Source of the DNA: Cyclospora cayetanensis
Lineage: Eukaryota > Apicomplexa > Conoidasida > Eucoccidiorida > Eimeriidae
Length of the DNA stretch: 64,000 nucleotides
Assembly: GCF_002999335.1 (NCBI RefSeq)
Contig: NW_020312514.1
Coordinates: 1-64,000 of the forward strand
Direction of reading: 5' to 3'
Shown here: positions 25,588 through 40,089 of the stretch, piece after piece
Position numbering within the stretch: the first letter of the stretch is position 1
Layout: the number at the start of each line of letters is the position of its first letter
The notes under the pieces: generated by a model
Seen by the model: only the letters and a program-made list of their open reading frames with translations
What the model was told of the DNA's origin: nothing
Databases searched by the model: none
Translations under genes and position numbers: made by a program

Positions 25588-28500
25588 TCCTCCAGCGGCG
25601 TTGTACTGGACAATACAAAAAAAACTGCCCCTTCCTGTGGCCACTGTTGTCAAGACTCTAAAGCACCCGAGGCCGAGGGTTAAGTAGAACATGATATGCG
25701 ACAGCGTGAGCTGTACAAACACATCCAAACGCTAGCAGTCCAGGTTCGTTAAGCCAGAAAACATCGATCATAACAGACTCTTGATATGTACTGTCCAGTT
25801 CTACTCACTGCCTATCGAACACGGCAAGACGTCTTGAAGACGGCCTCGAAAATCGAAGGCAGCTAATATCACTCTTCGAGCACCCGGTCAGGACAGAGCA
25901 GCAAAGATTGAACTGCGCTGCAATCTCGCAGTAGCAATGCTGAACCATCCATCATGCATGTGAGACCTTGGAACTGTAAACCAATTCTCAGTGCTTTGCG
26001 TTAGCAAGCGCCAGCTCTTCACACATACCACCTCAGGAATAGGTAGAAAATCTCGAGGCCAGCACCAGTTTCTGCCGCAGACTGACTTTCGAAGTTTCAC
26101 GAACAGATTCATTGGATAGGCAAAACAATTTTGCGACGAAATGGGAAGCTGCCTAGAAGACATTCACTTGTGAACCCTGCCATAGCCCAGTTACTGAGCA
26201 GGAGGAATTTCTTGAGTGGCCATTTTTGTTGTGCTGTGTTTTAGAATCTGAAAGCATATGCTTATAACCCTAATCCACGTTACGTAGGTTTCACTCATGA
26301 AGGCTGCAGTGCATGGCAATGGCCACCAGTTTCGGCAAGCCTGCTTGATCTCATCATGAGACTTCTCCGTCTGCTCTTGCTGTGTATCCCTGTACTGCTG
26401 GCCACATTACACCTGCATCTTCTGTTTCTTTGATGCTTGAAGGTGCATTTATTGTTCATGATGAGCCCATTTAATCAGGCCACTCTCCATATTCAGAAGC
26501 CTTTAGGGAGTGTCTTGTATGTACTATGAAGGCAATCGCTTGTTGCTTCTATGCTTGCGGAACCCACTGAGCCGGCCAGGTACCTCTGCTTGCACTTATA
26601 GGCGCGGTGCTGCTACATTAATCAGGAATCGCTGAATTGTTCTCTGAGGTGCTGAAGCAAAGTAGTAGTGCAGGTAGGCGCTGTATAATATGACTAATTG
26701 CAGCACAACATGGTAAAGCCTGGAGCGTGTTTCTGGTATTAACAAGTGAGTGTGACAGGTTTTTGAGTTTGACAATCACAATTTTACATCAAAACGCTAG
26801 GACTCAAGGGTGTTGCACCATACCAAGGCAACCTGTGAACGCACTCACTGTGTCCACCGCACTTTCAAATGTGGGGGTCGCATATACGCAAATATAATAG
26901 AAGGGCTCTTGGTTGCCTCCTGAACTCGACTGTTGTCAGTTCTTCCACATATAAGGCCGCCAATGCATTAGCTGCTGCCCCCGTAACAATCCATCGCTGC
27001 CTCTTATAGCCACACATGAAATGTGGGCTTTTCAAGCAAGCAACACCATATTGTTTACAATACTGATAATTTCTTTTTTTCTACTTCGGAGACGCAACTT
27101 TAAAGAGCAAACCAGGTGTTGTCCTAGCAATGCTTGTCTGCTAAGTAAGCAAATATGATGCACACAAGAATGTATATGCGATTTTCACGTTCGCTTCGAG
27201 ATGTGCAAAGCATTGCTGATAAGCAGATTTGCTGATGAACACATCAACGCAAAGCGAGCTCTGCATCCAAGCAGTACCTTTTGTGCCAGTTCGCACATTA
27301 AGTCCGTAGATACTGTGAAACCATTGAGACCATTCAGTGCTCTTTTCATGCTTTAAGCCACACGCGAATAGATCTTTGCATCATATGCAGATAATATGAT
27401 GCCAGAATAATCAAGCAGCATGGTTACAGATGTAGCCGCTATACACGCAATCAGGACGCAACATCTGCTTTCAGAGAGGCCAAGAAGGCTTCAGCGAGCG
27501 TATGCGTGGGCTTTCCCGATCCTGATTGCATTTAAATATACCAACTCTACGCATTATAAGAACCGTCGAGTCTGATGCTCTCCGCTAACGCTGATACAAT
27601 GCTTTTTGCCTAAAAACTGATTGCTTACTGATCGGAGCTGCGCATGGTGAGAACCCCCTTTGGAGCCTTTGTTTGTCAGTGGGAGTGAGGTAGTCGCTTT
27701 GGACAAGAACTGTGTTACACTCGATGGCTTAATAACTTGCATTGCTTAGCCATTTGTCAGCAAACGTTCACGCGAAATACTATATCCTCAACATGCGATT
27801 GATGCTGTGGCATTGCTAGACGCTCACCAGCAGCGCTAGGCGCACCTCCAACGTGCTGGAACATTAGCTTTGGTGCAAACAATCATATTTGTTTGCTCCG
27901 GAGTGTCATGAACGCGCGACTGGTCAAGCCCTCAAGCCTCGATGAGACCAGGAAACCAACAAGGTAACTAGATTCGTAGCACAGTGGCCATGGAGGAGAC
28001 GTACATTTACCAGTGGAGGAGCCAATCAGTTACGCTTAGCAGTGCGCTTACGGGTTAGAGCAAACTAACAAGCGTATGGCCCTCTTGCGGCTCGACTCGA
28101 TCCACAATGTTACGTTGCCACCATGAGGCATGCAAAATAACCAGCCATATTGTATTTTCTAAAGTGGTACTTTCCCCATAGAATACTGTAATTGGTGTGT
28201 CCTAGACAGACTGAGCACACAAGATATATCTGTGTAAATTACAGCTCGCAGTTTGTATGCTTGGAAAAAGACGGTCGCATGTGCTGATCTGGTTAATAAG
28301 AAAAATGAACAGTAGAGGGCTCAGTTCAGTGTCTGATCGCAGAAATCTATGAAAAAAAGTCTTGAGTCTCCGTTCTAAGGGTTATGTGTCATTTCACGCG
28401 ATGCAAAGTGTTCAAACTGAATAGAAGAGGTGACGCTGCATGAGCGGTATAGCAAGGACTGGACGCTCCACTAGTCTACTAACAAAATGTGGTATCTACA

Positions 28501-30689
28501 TACAAACACCTCACAAGAAACGTGTTGAGTGCTTATAGGCGCTGTAGATGTGACAGGCCTGAGCAGGTTTTCCGTAAACAATCCCAAAACCTCGTATCCG
28601 TACTGAAATTAAGACGAACCTCCCCATGTCACGAATAAACCTGGGACTCGTCCAAGCCGCAGCACATATGCAGCTGAAGCACATGGCGTGCGGAAGAACT
28701 ATGTAGACGCACACTGCTGCGCGTGCTGCTTGTGGTCCAACAGCTGAAGCCCTGCCCGTCGTAGAGCCAAGCAAATAATAGAGATATGATTTCAACCATC
28801 GTTTGCTGATCTCTAGCGTTTAGTAAGAATAGGCACTTAGCACAAATGTTCTTGCGTCCAATAACGGTGCTCCTGGCGGCCATACATGCAGTGGAGAGAA
28901 TTATAAATCTGAAGAAAGGCCTTACAAATTTCACAGCTAGGGTAGTATCCTTACTGGAATTAAAAGCAGCCCTTGACAATTCTAGTCTGACTTCCTAATA
29001 CATTCTGAATCCTTGTGGCACATCAATCTATGCTGATGTCGGCAACAATGTCCAAACCTTCCTATCTGTAACTAATTCTACACAAATGATTACTAGCACC
29101 GATCACTGTCATAGCATCCAGCGACAAAGCGAAATTCTCATCCTGCTATTGTCAACATCACCGTTCCTCTATGAATAATCATCGTTTCAGCCCTCTGAAG
29201 CTCACTTCGTCCAGATGCCCCGCTGGCGGGGAATGATAAACTACTAAGGAAATCAGCGGTCCTTAAAAACCTGTCGTGTATCATGAATTCACAACACCAG
29301 CAAAAAATATTTTTCTGCAATTCTCCTGCCGCCTGCTCCACCATTCACATTTCAAGATGTCTTTACTGCCCTACACTATTAGATGTATATACGCGCTTAC
29401 ACCGCAACCACCAAGTGGTTGTTTGGAGTAAGCTCTTATTGCTGAAGTTTGTGAATTCACCACCGTTGTTTTGCATAAGTGTATGAATGGAAGCCTTCCA
29501 GTTCAGTGCCGCTAACCATGGTATCGAGGTCGAATTCCTGTATAGCGCTTGAGTGCTCGCATCAGCGAAACAGGGCATTTGCAAGCAGTTGGAGGCTCTG
29601 GCTAGGAGACCTCTACACATTACAGGGACTGCAGTGCACCCAAATACTCCACTCAGATACATATGCATGTAGTGTGCAGCAGTACCTCACAAGAGCCGAA
29701 ATTGCTGAATACGTATCCTGTCAAAGGTTTTGTTTTCGAAACAACTCAGATATTTTTTATCCGAAGTAAAACCCCTCCTGGACGGTGTAAACATGCCTTC
29801 ATCCTATTAACATATGTGCTGGTTTCAATAAGATGTTCGCAGCCTCTGTGAGCTTTCTAAGAAACCGCTTTTAATGGATACACTCTTTCCCGGTCATTCA
29901 AAGCGCAGGCGCACGCACATCTTCATCTTAACTATTTGGCAGGTTTCAGTGTTGCAGGTGTGTAAGCTGTAATCACACCAATATTGAACCTACAACAATA
30001 CACACCGGCGTCCCATGGAGCACTGCATAGAGTATGCACACACTGAGCTTCTACACTGGAGAACAAACGGCACTATGTCCAAACTAAGACCACAAAGTAA
30101 GGCTTCCTCAGCAAACATACCACATGTCTACATGCCATATTCAATTCTTTTTCGCAAGGCCGAGCGTCGGAAGGGAAAATTCTGAAAACACAGCACGCAT
30201 GTAGTGAAAATGCATCCCAATGCACATAAGAGCACGCCTGTCAACATCCAGAGGGGCTGCACCACCGCGATCAACTGCTAAACACTTGTCACTTCGTGTC
30301 TTCGGCTGCACCAGGAAAACGACGAAGAACAGGAAATCATACAGGAACCACATGAAACGCTCCTGCACCTTTGCACCAATCCTCAGAACCACAAACGCAG
30401 GCAGCAGTGGAGCCATACAACAATGACTGCATACTAAGTGCTGCCGCAGACACACACCAAAACCCTGCGTCGCAAGCGTAGCCTCACTCGCGGGATCACA
30501 CCAACGCAGCCGCGCATAAACAAGAAAACGACATGAGCACACATACCGCATTTAAATACCACAAACACATGGAAAAATGGCAGCGGCTCCATGGAGCTCG
30601 AATTTTCGGGCCGAGGATGGCGCTATAGTACAGGCCTATTTTCGAACGCATGCGTCGATCATTCATGACGCATTGACAATTCCTGCCAA

Positions 30690-31460
30690 TTCACATTGCG
30701 GAGGGGTTACCATGTGGTCGGCATTTGATGCCATGCCACTTCTAGGCTGATAGACACCAATAACAGAACCTCAAGTGGTGACAAATGCGTAGGTATACAC
30801 AGGTGTAACCCAGGCCCAGTTGGCTGCTACCGACGGCATTCACATCAGATCCCGCACTCCACGACCCCGTCTAGTCCTCTAGCTCAAAATATCCCATGGA
30901 GTTCCAATCCATCGTGTACCAGCACCTACTCCTGCGTCTATGTAATTTTGCGACCTGTAAAGGGTTTTACATAAGGCCTGTGTATGCTGTGGGTCCTCAG
31001 CTTGCCCAAGGAGAATAAACCTCCTGTCCAAAAGCATCACTGGATCAGAAACAGCTAGTTCCAACAGCATGTGACAAGAAAATGTTTATGCTTTGCAAAA
31101 CGCGCGCACAGCCTCGGCTCATAACCTGAAGCAGTGCAAAAAATAATTCATCAGGATCCTGGATGAACAACACACTAGCCCACTGCAGGCCCTTCTGAAC
31201 TATGCACACCGAGAGCAAGCTAAATAAGGTACGCAAAGAGCACACCAACACAGCGATGCTTTGTGAAACTGTATATCTGCGCAGGATAACCAAATGGATG
31301 CGATGTTCCATTCTATACATCTTCGCGCTAGCCATTCTTCTGACGGTCGTCCGGTACATCATCAAACCCTACTTCGCCAAAACATTGACGGCAGCCTGCG
31401 TGCACATAGAAACCCCTCTGACAGCTGCCGCAGCTGAAATACACTTTAGGTTTTTTTGAC
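30690..31460. repeat. R2 long repeat unit, copy C (partial)
   Basis: Blocks shared with the other R2 copies are GGCATTTGATGCCATGCC...TAGGCTGATAG near 30,720-30,755 (compare 3,075-3,110), CAGCTTGCCCAAGGAGAATAA near 30,997, and TGACAGCTGCCGCAGCTG near 31,418 (compare 37,228). It corresponds to about 3,050-3,900 of copy A, followed by unrelated sequence to 31,910. Confidence 0.5.
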
Positions 31461-31909
31461 TCCATCTGAGACAAAGCATTTGTCTTACCTTTCAGCTAGA
31501 ACGAAAACATTCGACGCAACTGCAATACATGTCTTGCCAGCAGATATTCTTTTCATCATCACTGAAAAAGGAAATAAATGACAAGGGCGTGTGCGCAGCC
31601 TCCCACACTGCAAAAATGTGGTGCTTACAGTTCTTCCAGCCGTGCAACTACAAATTTTGCAGACCTAGTTCTACTTCAACACTTCATGAGCCTGCGACTG
31701 TTAGCAAGCCATTATGCTTAATCCGCTTACAAGTGTAGGCAAACGCTACCTTCTATACATGGCCTCGAACCACTCGATACATACGGGAGAACGCGCATCG
31801 AAACACAGTACCGTAACACCAAAGTGACAGTCTTCCAATGAAACCGAGAAACCAATACAAATAGGAAGTTGAACAGCGTCATACTTGACGACATACTCAT
31901 ATACCGATT

Positions 31910-33290
31910 TAGATGATGGCATTCATATTGAAGACCTCAGCACATAAAATGCGAGACGACGACACGAACGCAGATTTACACACAAACAGCGCACCCTTTA
32001 ACGGCTTCCGAAAAGCCCCCCTACTCAGCGACGACCTACACGAAATGCATAGCACGCCCCGGCGCCTGCATGTCTCAACCAACACTCGGAAACACAAGTC
32101 TAAGCGACCTGTCGTACCAACCACCACCGAGTACACATTTGCTGCTTCTGCGCACCCACGCCAAAACTGCATAAACCTTGCACACCCACTGGCTGGACCT
32201 CGCCAACGCACACTCGCATGAGCAGGCCTGCACCATGAGAACATTGGCCCTACTTAACACCACAGCGCAGCATGAAAAGACTGCAGCCACTCCACGATGC
32301 TCAGAACCTTATGACCAAGGATGCCGCTCGGTCCTGCCATAAACACTCTCAGCGTTGCCTGCTAGAATTGACGATTTTTAAACACCCGAGCGAAACACAC
32401 CTGTGATGCAGTACCCAGCCTGCTCCTCTCCGTCACCCTCCACATAACAACAGTCCTATCTACCCCAGTGCAGCACAGAAACTAGGCGATGGCGTGAGGC
32501 AAGGTGCATTAGCTGCAGGAACAATCAAATCCTGCAAGCCCCAACTCCTGGCAAACCAGCGTGCGCATTTCCTGAGGCATGCGTCAGGCAAATGTTTGAC
32601 AGCCCCCATATCCAATCTTCTTACAAGCGCTGGCAAACGCTAAGTGATTTGCGGGTGCTAGAAGCAATCCATCTGTATGGACAGACGCGCATCGAAACAC
32701 CACACACTGACATCAAGTAACCTCTTCTCCATAAACACACCAAGCTGCAATAAACCGCACCTTATGCCGCAGCATTCTGTTTGGGTTCATGTTCACATGA
32801 GGGATGGAAGGGATCGTATCAATTTTATTGTTGTGAGCGCATGCAATGCGAGACGACGACACGAACGCAGATTTACACACAGAAAGCGCACCCTTTAGCG
32901 GCTTCCCAAACGTCCGCCTACTCAGCGACGACCTCCTGGATTCTTATAGCACGCCCCGGCGCCTGCGTGTCTCAAGCAACACTCGGAAACACAAGTCTAA
33001 GCGACCAGTCGTGGCAACCACCACCGAGTACACATTTGCTGCTTCTGCACACCCACACTCAAAACGCATATGCTTTGGAAAACCCACTGGCTGGACCTCG
33101 CCAATACAGCCCGGCATGAGCAGGCACGCATCATCAGCACATCAACCAAATCAAATGCAACAGCAAGACATCGAAGGACCGCAGTCGCTCGACAGACCTC
33201 AGGCTATGGTGACCGAAATGCCGCTGATGTGTGCGCCAATATTCACAACGTTCCGCTGCGCTTGCAATCCACATTGCCAGCTCCCTAGCA
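31910..33290. repeat. R1 array, about one and a half ~897-bp units
   Basis: Two stretches beginning ATGCGAGACGACGACACGAA at about 31,949 and 32,846 are close copies for more than 250 bp. The landmark GCTGCTTCTGC lies at 32,141 and 33,038, giving a spacing of 897 bp. The CACAGAAACTAGGCGATGG landmark near 32,476 places these in the R1 family of the first array. The two local units are far more similar to each other than to the units at 1-3,010, which suggests local amplification or homogenisation. Confidence 0.8.
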
Positions 33291-35690
33291 TTCACTTTGT
33301 AGAGGAACTAGCTTGAGATCAGCAGTTGCAGAAACATCAAGGCGCCCCCGACCTACAAGCCACCATGCTTTGACGCGTGACCATAAGTTTGCGTTTGAGC
33401 AGGAAATCGCGGGGCCCACCTTTCTCAAGCAGTTACAGCCTGCCCACGAAGAATCAACTCAACACCAGTGCAGAAACATCGCTCAAGCAGCAGCGAATAA
33501 TCACAACAGTATTCTACATACAAGCGATAACGTCTTCTACAGAGATGCAAGTATTGCTGTAACTCGTGATCAAACGCAATGCCAACACAACGTCACCACA
33601 AAGCCAAACGCGCATTTGACGAGCCAAAGGTCCTCATTTCCTGCAGGCACGTCGAAAGAGCCTTTTCCTGCATTTCATGCAGTCCAGCTTCGCAAATGTA
33701 TGGCAGCTAGACTGCGGATCCACGAAGTGTGAGCGAACCACCGAAGGCATTTGCCTAATTTATCTACATACTTGCACAGCAAACACTATGTTCTAAACAA
33801 CCCACGGCCACGCCTTCATGCCACGCACTAACGAAAATCAGCCTCTGCCTATTAACATGCGGAAACCACGTCCCCCCAGTTTTCAAAAAGCTACCCAACC
33901 ATCCATGTGCCACGCATGATCTTTTCCTCATGTCGACAACGACCTGCAGCACCTGCGAGAATGCCAGCCACATTTACACTGAGCACAGGTCTAGGCACTT
34001 TGGAATTGTCATCGACACAAAATGCAAACACTGGAGACGCCTTCTACAGGTCAAACTGAAGTTTGCGTTTGAGGAAGCCAGCAAGCTGGGTGAAGTGCCT
34101 GCAGAACGTAGTAGCGCCACCTGAGCCCATGTCCAACCTATGCACTGTGTAGCTGAACTGTTGCGGTCATTCACACCCCGATCCCGTAGCGACAAGCATG
34201 CGTCACCACATAAAGTACCACTACTGCATGGCAGGCCGGTAAAAACGCGATTAGCAAATGGTTTCCATTGATCATCCTAAACTGCCTCGCGCAAGCGACG
34301 CGTCTGAACGCCGTCCGATACAACTTGTCTTCATACACACCTAAGCCGAATGCATTCCTGGCGTCATGACCATATATATAAAAACCCCGACACCTGCCCC
34401 GGCTGCAAAGGACTTTGCCTACTTTCAGAGAATGCCTCTGCAGCCCATGCACTTTACCCGCCCTGCAGCTTGAACCAAACATCCTGCGAGACCGCACAAA
34501 ACAACTGCAAGCAGGCATCCTATTTTTCGTGATCTATCCGCACCATTTAACGCAAACACTCATCCGTAGCACCATCTTGCTCGCACAAACCATGTTACGG
34601 CGAACAGCCAAACACACGCATGCAAACAGCATCCGCACACCTAACTCTACTCACTCACCGTTCCCCTTACTACTGTGCCTGCTTGGTACCTAGCGCTCCT
34701 TGGCGAATAGGCTGCCCATATTCGTTTCCGCACTTCTCATACGAGCATCCCACGCCTGCTCCACTCTGGCAATCTCACTACTGAGCCTTCAATAAGCTGC
34801 CCACCTAGGGCCCACCAAAGTCGACACTTGAAATTGGAGGCTGCCGCATAGATCCAGTAGACATATCTTGAAAGCCAAGCAGGCGTTACAGGGTTACAGC
34901 GTATTACCATTTGCATACACTTGCCAACCAAAAGCTTACGGCCTGAGCTCAAGACAGACTAGGACAGTTATGCAGCAAGTGCCTCTATCAGGCAAACCCT
35001 ATCATCGCTTAGCTTCACGGAAAGGCTGGAGGCTGTTTCACTGTAACCATACACACCGACCACGTTTGGTCCGACCAGTATGATGCATACCAGCTTCTGC
35101 TGAAACATATTCAACCCAGATTCTAGCCTGACATCAAGCATTAGAGACTAGGTGTATGTGAATGAAGCACTGGCATGTCCTCTTTCACACAAAGGCGCAA
35201 CGAATGCAGAATGTGGGCAGGACACGGCATCAACCATAACCCAATGCGCAACAGTGTGGAAAGGTTTTATGCAACACCAACGCCTTAAGCCGCTCACACA
35301 ACACGGAAAGCAGTCGCAACAGATTGGACAGAGACAAGGTCATACCACGCTGCCTGCTGACGCACTTGGAGGCGCACATGGCACTTCACTCATGTGCCGC
35401 CAGCAATTCCATGCTACTGGTGTTCCCATCCTGCCGAATCACTCAACCGATTTCTACTGCAACCTGTCATGCAATTTTTTGCTTGTCCCTTGGGAAAGCA
35501 TGTTTCTTGCTCTGTAGCGTGTTTATTAAGCAAAACACTTTCCTGACCTGTGCACTGTCATGAAAAGCTTGGCCGGAATACCGAAAACAACCAGCATGCC
35601 TGCAGCGCAGACAATTGATCCGCGGCTTTCGGGCCACCCTATAAGCCAAGTGCTAAAGCCACACTAAGGCTGTAGCTACTGTGCCTCAAG
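33290..35690. repeat. R2 long repeat unit, copy D
   Basis: Copy D follows the R1 array and shares ordered blocks with copy E about 2.84 kb further on. The CTGCCCACCTAGGGCCC block is at 34,796 and 37,642. GCTTCACGGAAAGGCTGGAGG near 35,010 corresponds to a block near 37,840, and the terminal 400 bp (35,290-35,690) is almost identical to 38,120-38,510. Earlier parts are much more diverged. No conserved protein is seen. Confidence 0.75.
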
Positions 35691-36200
35691 AGCTGCACGG
35701 AGACTTAAAAAGCAAAGAACATAGGCCACTTGACTAAGCCCAATCCCGCTTGCTGATGTTCGGTATACGGCGTAATCCAGGAGGCTAAAACGCATGCAGT
35801 GGTGCGTCTTTGGCTTAATCCTTCTCACGAACAGATCGAATACGCCAGTGGTACCAATCAACACTGAGCTCTATTTGACGCCTTTTACTTACCAACACTC
35901 AAATCCCATATGCCTTGCATAACCCACTGTCTGGCAATTGCCAACGCAGGGCGGCAGAAGCAGGCCCGCAGCATCCGCGCATATGTCGCATGAAATACAA
36001 CAGCGAGGCATGGAAGAACTGCAGCCACTCAACGGTGCACAACATCTCCTAGCCACGGATGGAGCTATTGTCCACGCCGAGCTTCGCACATGGCCGCTGC
36101 AGTTGCAATCCTCATGGGCATTGTTTTTCGATTCACCTTGTAGAGCCGATATCATGATAGCAGCAGTCAGCATTATCATCATGCTACTAGCACGCTGCTA
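35690..36200. repeat. R1 fragment between R2 copies D and E
   Basis: The text near 35,890 (CAAATCCCATATGCCTTGCATAACCCACTG) aligns with the R1 segment AAATGCCTTGCACAACCCACT seen at 139, 1034 and 1928, and is followed by GCCAACGCAGG as in the third R1 unit. Only a few hundred bases are recognisable. It keeps the R1-before-R2 order. Confidence 0.5.
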
Positions 36201-39200
36201 GCCACCGTGCTCAGACCTGCCAGCATGAGTTTTTGTATGCTTGTCGCTTCTGAATAGGCGTTTGCAGTGGTCGCCTGTCTCGTACAGTTTCAAAGTGCCC
36301 ACAATATATATTCATCCGGTGCACAAACAGCACTAAAACGCCAGCAGATAATCGCACCAGCACTCTACAGGCAAACTGTAACGTGCTCCACAGAAAGGGG
36401 TATGGCTTCCAGTCGTGACCTAGTACATTGCCCACCAAAGGTCTCCAGAAAGCCACACGAGCAACAAATGAGCCAAAGCTCCTCATTTCATGCAAGCACG
36501 TCGGGACTGCCTTTGGCTGCCTTACATGCAATCCACTCAAAAAAGTGTTGGGCAGCTGAGCTACAAAATTTCATACACGATGCGCGAGCAAACCAAGGAA
36601 GGCAATCGCTCATTCACTCGTTATGCTTGCACAGAAAACCAGTATCTTCTAACCAACTTACAACCACGATCCATATCACACACAAACTGTTAGAGGCCGT
36701 GCCTGCTATCATACGAGCGCAGCGCGCTGCCGGTTGTTGGAAAGCTGCCCAACCATCCACAACCCACGCATTGCCTTGTCCCCACGTCGGCAGCCATCTG
36801 CAGCACCTGTAAGAGTGCCAGCCACATTGAGACCTTGCACAGGTTTAGGTACTTTGGGATTCGCTTCGACACCAAATGCAAAGCCCGCATACGCCTTCCG
36901 CATGCCAAAATGGACTCTGTGCATGAGGAAGCCGGCATGCCGGGCGAAGTGCCTACAGTACGGACTACAGCCACCTGAGACTACATCCAAACCATTCGAT
37001 GTGTAGTTAAATTCTTTGGGTCAATTGACATGCAGATATCACACCACCATTCATGCGACACCACTGAATGTAGTTCTTGAGCATGGTATGCCTATTAAAA
37101 AGAATTTAGCTCATGGGTACCATTATACATTCTACACTACCTCGCGCAAGCCATTCTTCTAGAGGCCGTAAACACCTTGGGTTCAGACATAACAAAGCCA
37201 AAAGATGGCTGGCACAATGAACAAACATGGGCACGCCTCTGACAGCTGCCCCAGCTGCAACGCACTTTCCGTCTTTCCAGATCCTCTACAGCCTAGGCAC
37301 TTTGCTCGCCCTATAACGAAACCAAACACTCTACGAGACCGCACAAAATAACTGCAAGCTGGCATTCTTTCCATTGTGACCAGCCCACACCATTTAACAG
37401 ACAAGCGCGTATGCGTAGCACCTCCTGGCTTACAAAGCGTGCTACTGCGAACAGCCAAACACACGCAAGAAATGTTCAGCAAGCTTAATTCTACCCACTT
37501 ACCGCCGCCCTGACTACTGTACCTACTTGCTCCCTAGTGCTCCTTGCCCACTAAGCTTATGTCCATTGCCTTCCGCACTCCCCATACAAGCATACCATGC
37601 CTGCTCCACTCTGGCGCTCTCACTATCGAGCCTCCAATAAGCTGCCCACCTAGGGCCCGCCAAAGTCAACACTCAAAAATGGATACCGCAGGCATATCTT
37701 GAAAGCCAAGCAGGCACTAAAGGGCTGCATCGTAATACCTCCTGCATACACTTGCCAACCAAAAGCTTACGGCCTGACCTCAAGACAGACTAGGCAGGTA
37801 TGCAACAAGCGCTCCTCACAGGCAAACCCAGTCCTAGAATAGCTCCACGGAAAGGCTGAAGGCTGCTCCACTATCAGCAAATTGAGCGACCATATTCAGC
37901 CGAATCAGTAAGATGCATGGCAGCTTCGGCTGAACCATAGTTAATCCAACTTCTAGCCCTTACTCACGCATTTTACAGTAGGAACATGCCAATGATGTAC
38001 TGACAACTCTACGTGCAGACAAACACGCAACGAATGCAAAATATGGGCAAGACACGGCATCAACCACAAGCAAACGGGCACCACAGTGTGCAGACAGGTC
38101 CTCTGCAACACCAAAGCCTTAAGCCGCTCACACAACTCAGAAAGCAGTCGCAACAGATTGGACAGAGACAAGGTCATACCACGCTGCCTACTGACGCACT
38201 TGAAGGCGCACACGGCACTTCACTCATGTGCCGCCAGCAATTCCATGCTACTGGTGTTCCCATCCTGCCGAATCACTCAACCGATTTCTACTGCAACCTG
38301 TCATGCAATTTTTTGCTTGTCCCTTGGGAAAGCATGTTTCTTGCTCTGTAGCGTGTTTATTAAGCAAAACCTTTCCTGACCTGTGCACTATCATGAAAAG
38401 CTTGGCCGGAATACCGAAAACAACCAGCATGCCTGCAGCGCAGACAATTGATCCGCGGCTTTCGGGCCACCCTACAAGCCAAGTGCTAAAGCCACACTAA
38501 GGCTGTACCTACTGGCACCTAATATCTGCGCATTGAAAGTTCAGGCACAAAATATAGGATAGTAGCTAAGGCTCAACCTACTCGCTGACATATGAGAAAT
38601 GGTGAGATCTAAAGATAGCACACCGGCTTGCCTCGCCACCCCTATGCATGTATGACGGAGTGCAACCTCAGTAAACAACCATATGCGAGCCTTTCACCTC
38701 TTGACAGCTTCCACACCACAATACCCTTCAGCCTGACAGAGTACAGTCGCGCCAAACACCCACTAATGTACTGCTGCCCTCTGTCCAACAAATACTTAAA
38801 ACACTCTCCTAAGGAAAAAGCACAGAGGAACATCAGGCACTGAGAAAGGCCTTTGGCAGCAGCTATTCCAGCAGGCTTCGACCTAATGCACAGAAGCGTC
38901 AAATGCTGTCTTGTACAATTCATGCAGACCAAGTGGCACGACGAGCAATGCCAGCAGCAAAGCAGGTGTGAACCACATGCATAGGACGGACCACCATGGA
39001 CTGCCTTCCTGCGCATGGGGGTCCACTTCCTACGACTTAGACGTGCAACTCGGAATAATCAAAGATAAATCCAATGCACCTCAGTAGCCACACAAGCCAG
39101 TTAACAAAGGAGCTGTGGCACACATCATCTAGATCGACCTCATAAGCATACTACTTGCGAGAATTAGCAAGCGCAGCATATCGTGTCTGCACAGGAACGC

Positions 39201-40080
39201 GTGGCCACATGTATGCTTGATAGCTTGAACAGGCTGCTGCTTATTATATGCGCCGTAGTTTCACACTATGTGGAGTGCTATATCCAGCCAGGCTGCAGTA
39301 GGCTAATATGCCCTACAAATTTCAGCCCTCTGCAGAGTACGTAGCACTTGGGCTCGTGTGTTTGACGTTGTCCAGTCAGAGACAGTCCGACGAATCAACG
39401 CACGATCTAAAGCACAGCCAGTACAAACCTAAAAGTAGCCATTTTCTTTACTAACAGGGGAAAACTCCATGTCAGCTTTTCGGCTTCCATTGTGAATGCT
39501 TTTACTACCCAACAAGCGTAACAGCGTACCCTATGCAATTCATTCCGAACGACCCCTGCACATCTCTCACCCACCTCACATATATGCGAATAGCAGGCTG
39601 GGCGAGCTAAACAAGCACTGCAGTCTACCTGCCCACAATGTGCTAATGCTAGGTAGTCACACCTGACGAAGGTCATCCACAAAATAATTCGTACACATTT
39701 CCCATCTGCTACAACTGCTGCTGAGTGCATCTGCACTGCCCTGAGCGATATGCAGGCACTGTCATGAGTTGCCACCTACACCGGTCGGACCACACCATGT
39801 CCGTTTTGTGCGATCATGCTACACAAAAAGCATGTCATGTCACAGCTATTGCTGCCTTCCGCATGCGTGCTGTCTCTAGCCTTGCGTATAGCCTTCTGCA
39901 CCAAACGCACCACACCATATTCTGCTGGACCCAAGAAAAGACGGGAGCAACCCCACTCCCGTTTAAGATGTGCGCACCTGTAGTAAACTCTAGGTAGCGG
40001 TGCAACAGTTTGCCAATTCAATAGCTAGCCACAGCACGGGTTTTGCTTGGTCCTCACATTGTCTCACTGGGCAGCGGCCG
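36200..40080. repeat. R2 long repeat unit, copy E
   Basis: The first 2.3 kb parallels copy D. Beyond 38,510 it continues with blocks shared only with copy A: CACATGCATAGGACGGACC near 38,977 (compare 5,423), a CAGGCTGCAGTAGGCTAATAT block near 39,289 (compare 5,738), and GCATGCGTGCTGTCTCTAG near 39,862 (compare 6,319). This shows that the full R2 unit is at least 3.4-3.9 kb and that copies B, C and D are truncated. Confidence 0.65.
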
Positions 40081-40089
40081 CCCCCAGGG

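Larger units (their letters stand above)
24956..30690. other. Gene-free stretch with two perfect inverted repeats
   Basis: No gene, RNA gene or repeat copy is recognised. Open frames are short and lack motifs. If the chromovirus had a 5' LTR it should lie near 25-26 kb, but I could not find a second copy of any segment near 20 kb. The inverted repeats near 25,143 and 25,536 are listed separately. Confidence 0.45.

Noticed and set aside
30141..30551. 136-aa minus-strand open frame
   Set aside because: No motif, no splice context, and length within chance for 64 kb searched in six frames.
35152..35517. 121-aa open frame with a C-terminal half identical to a 112-aa frame at 38,013-38,351
   Set aside because: The identity is confined to the near-identical 400-bp repeat core; the N-terminal halves are unrelated and there is no known motif.
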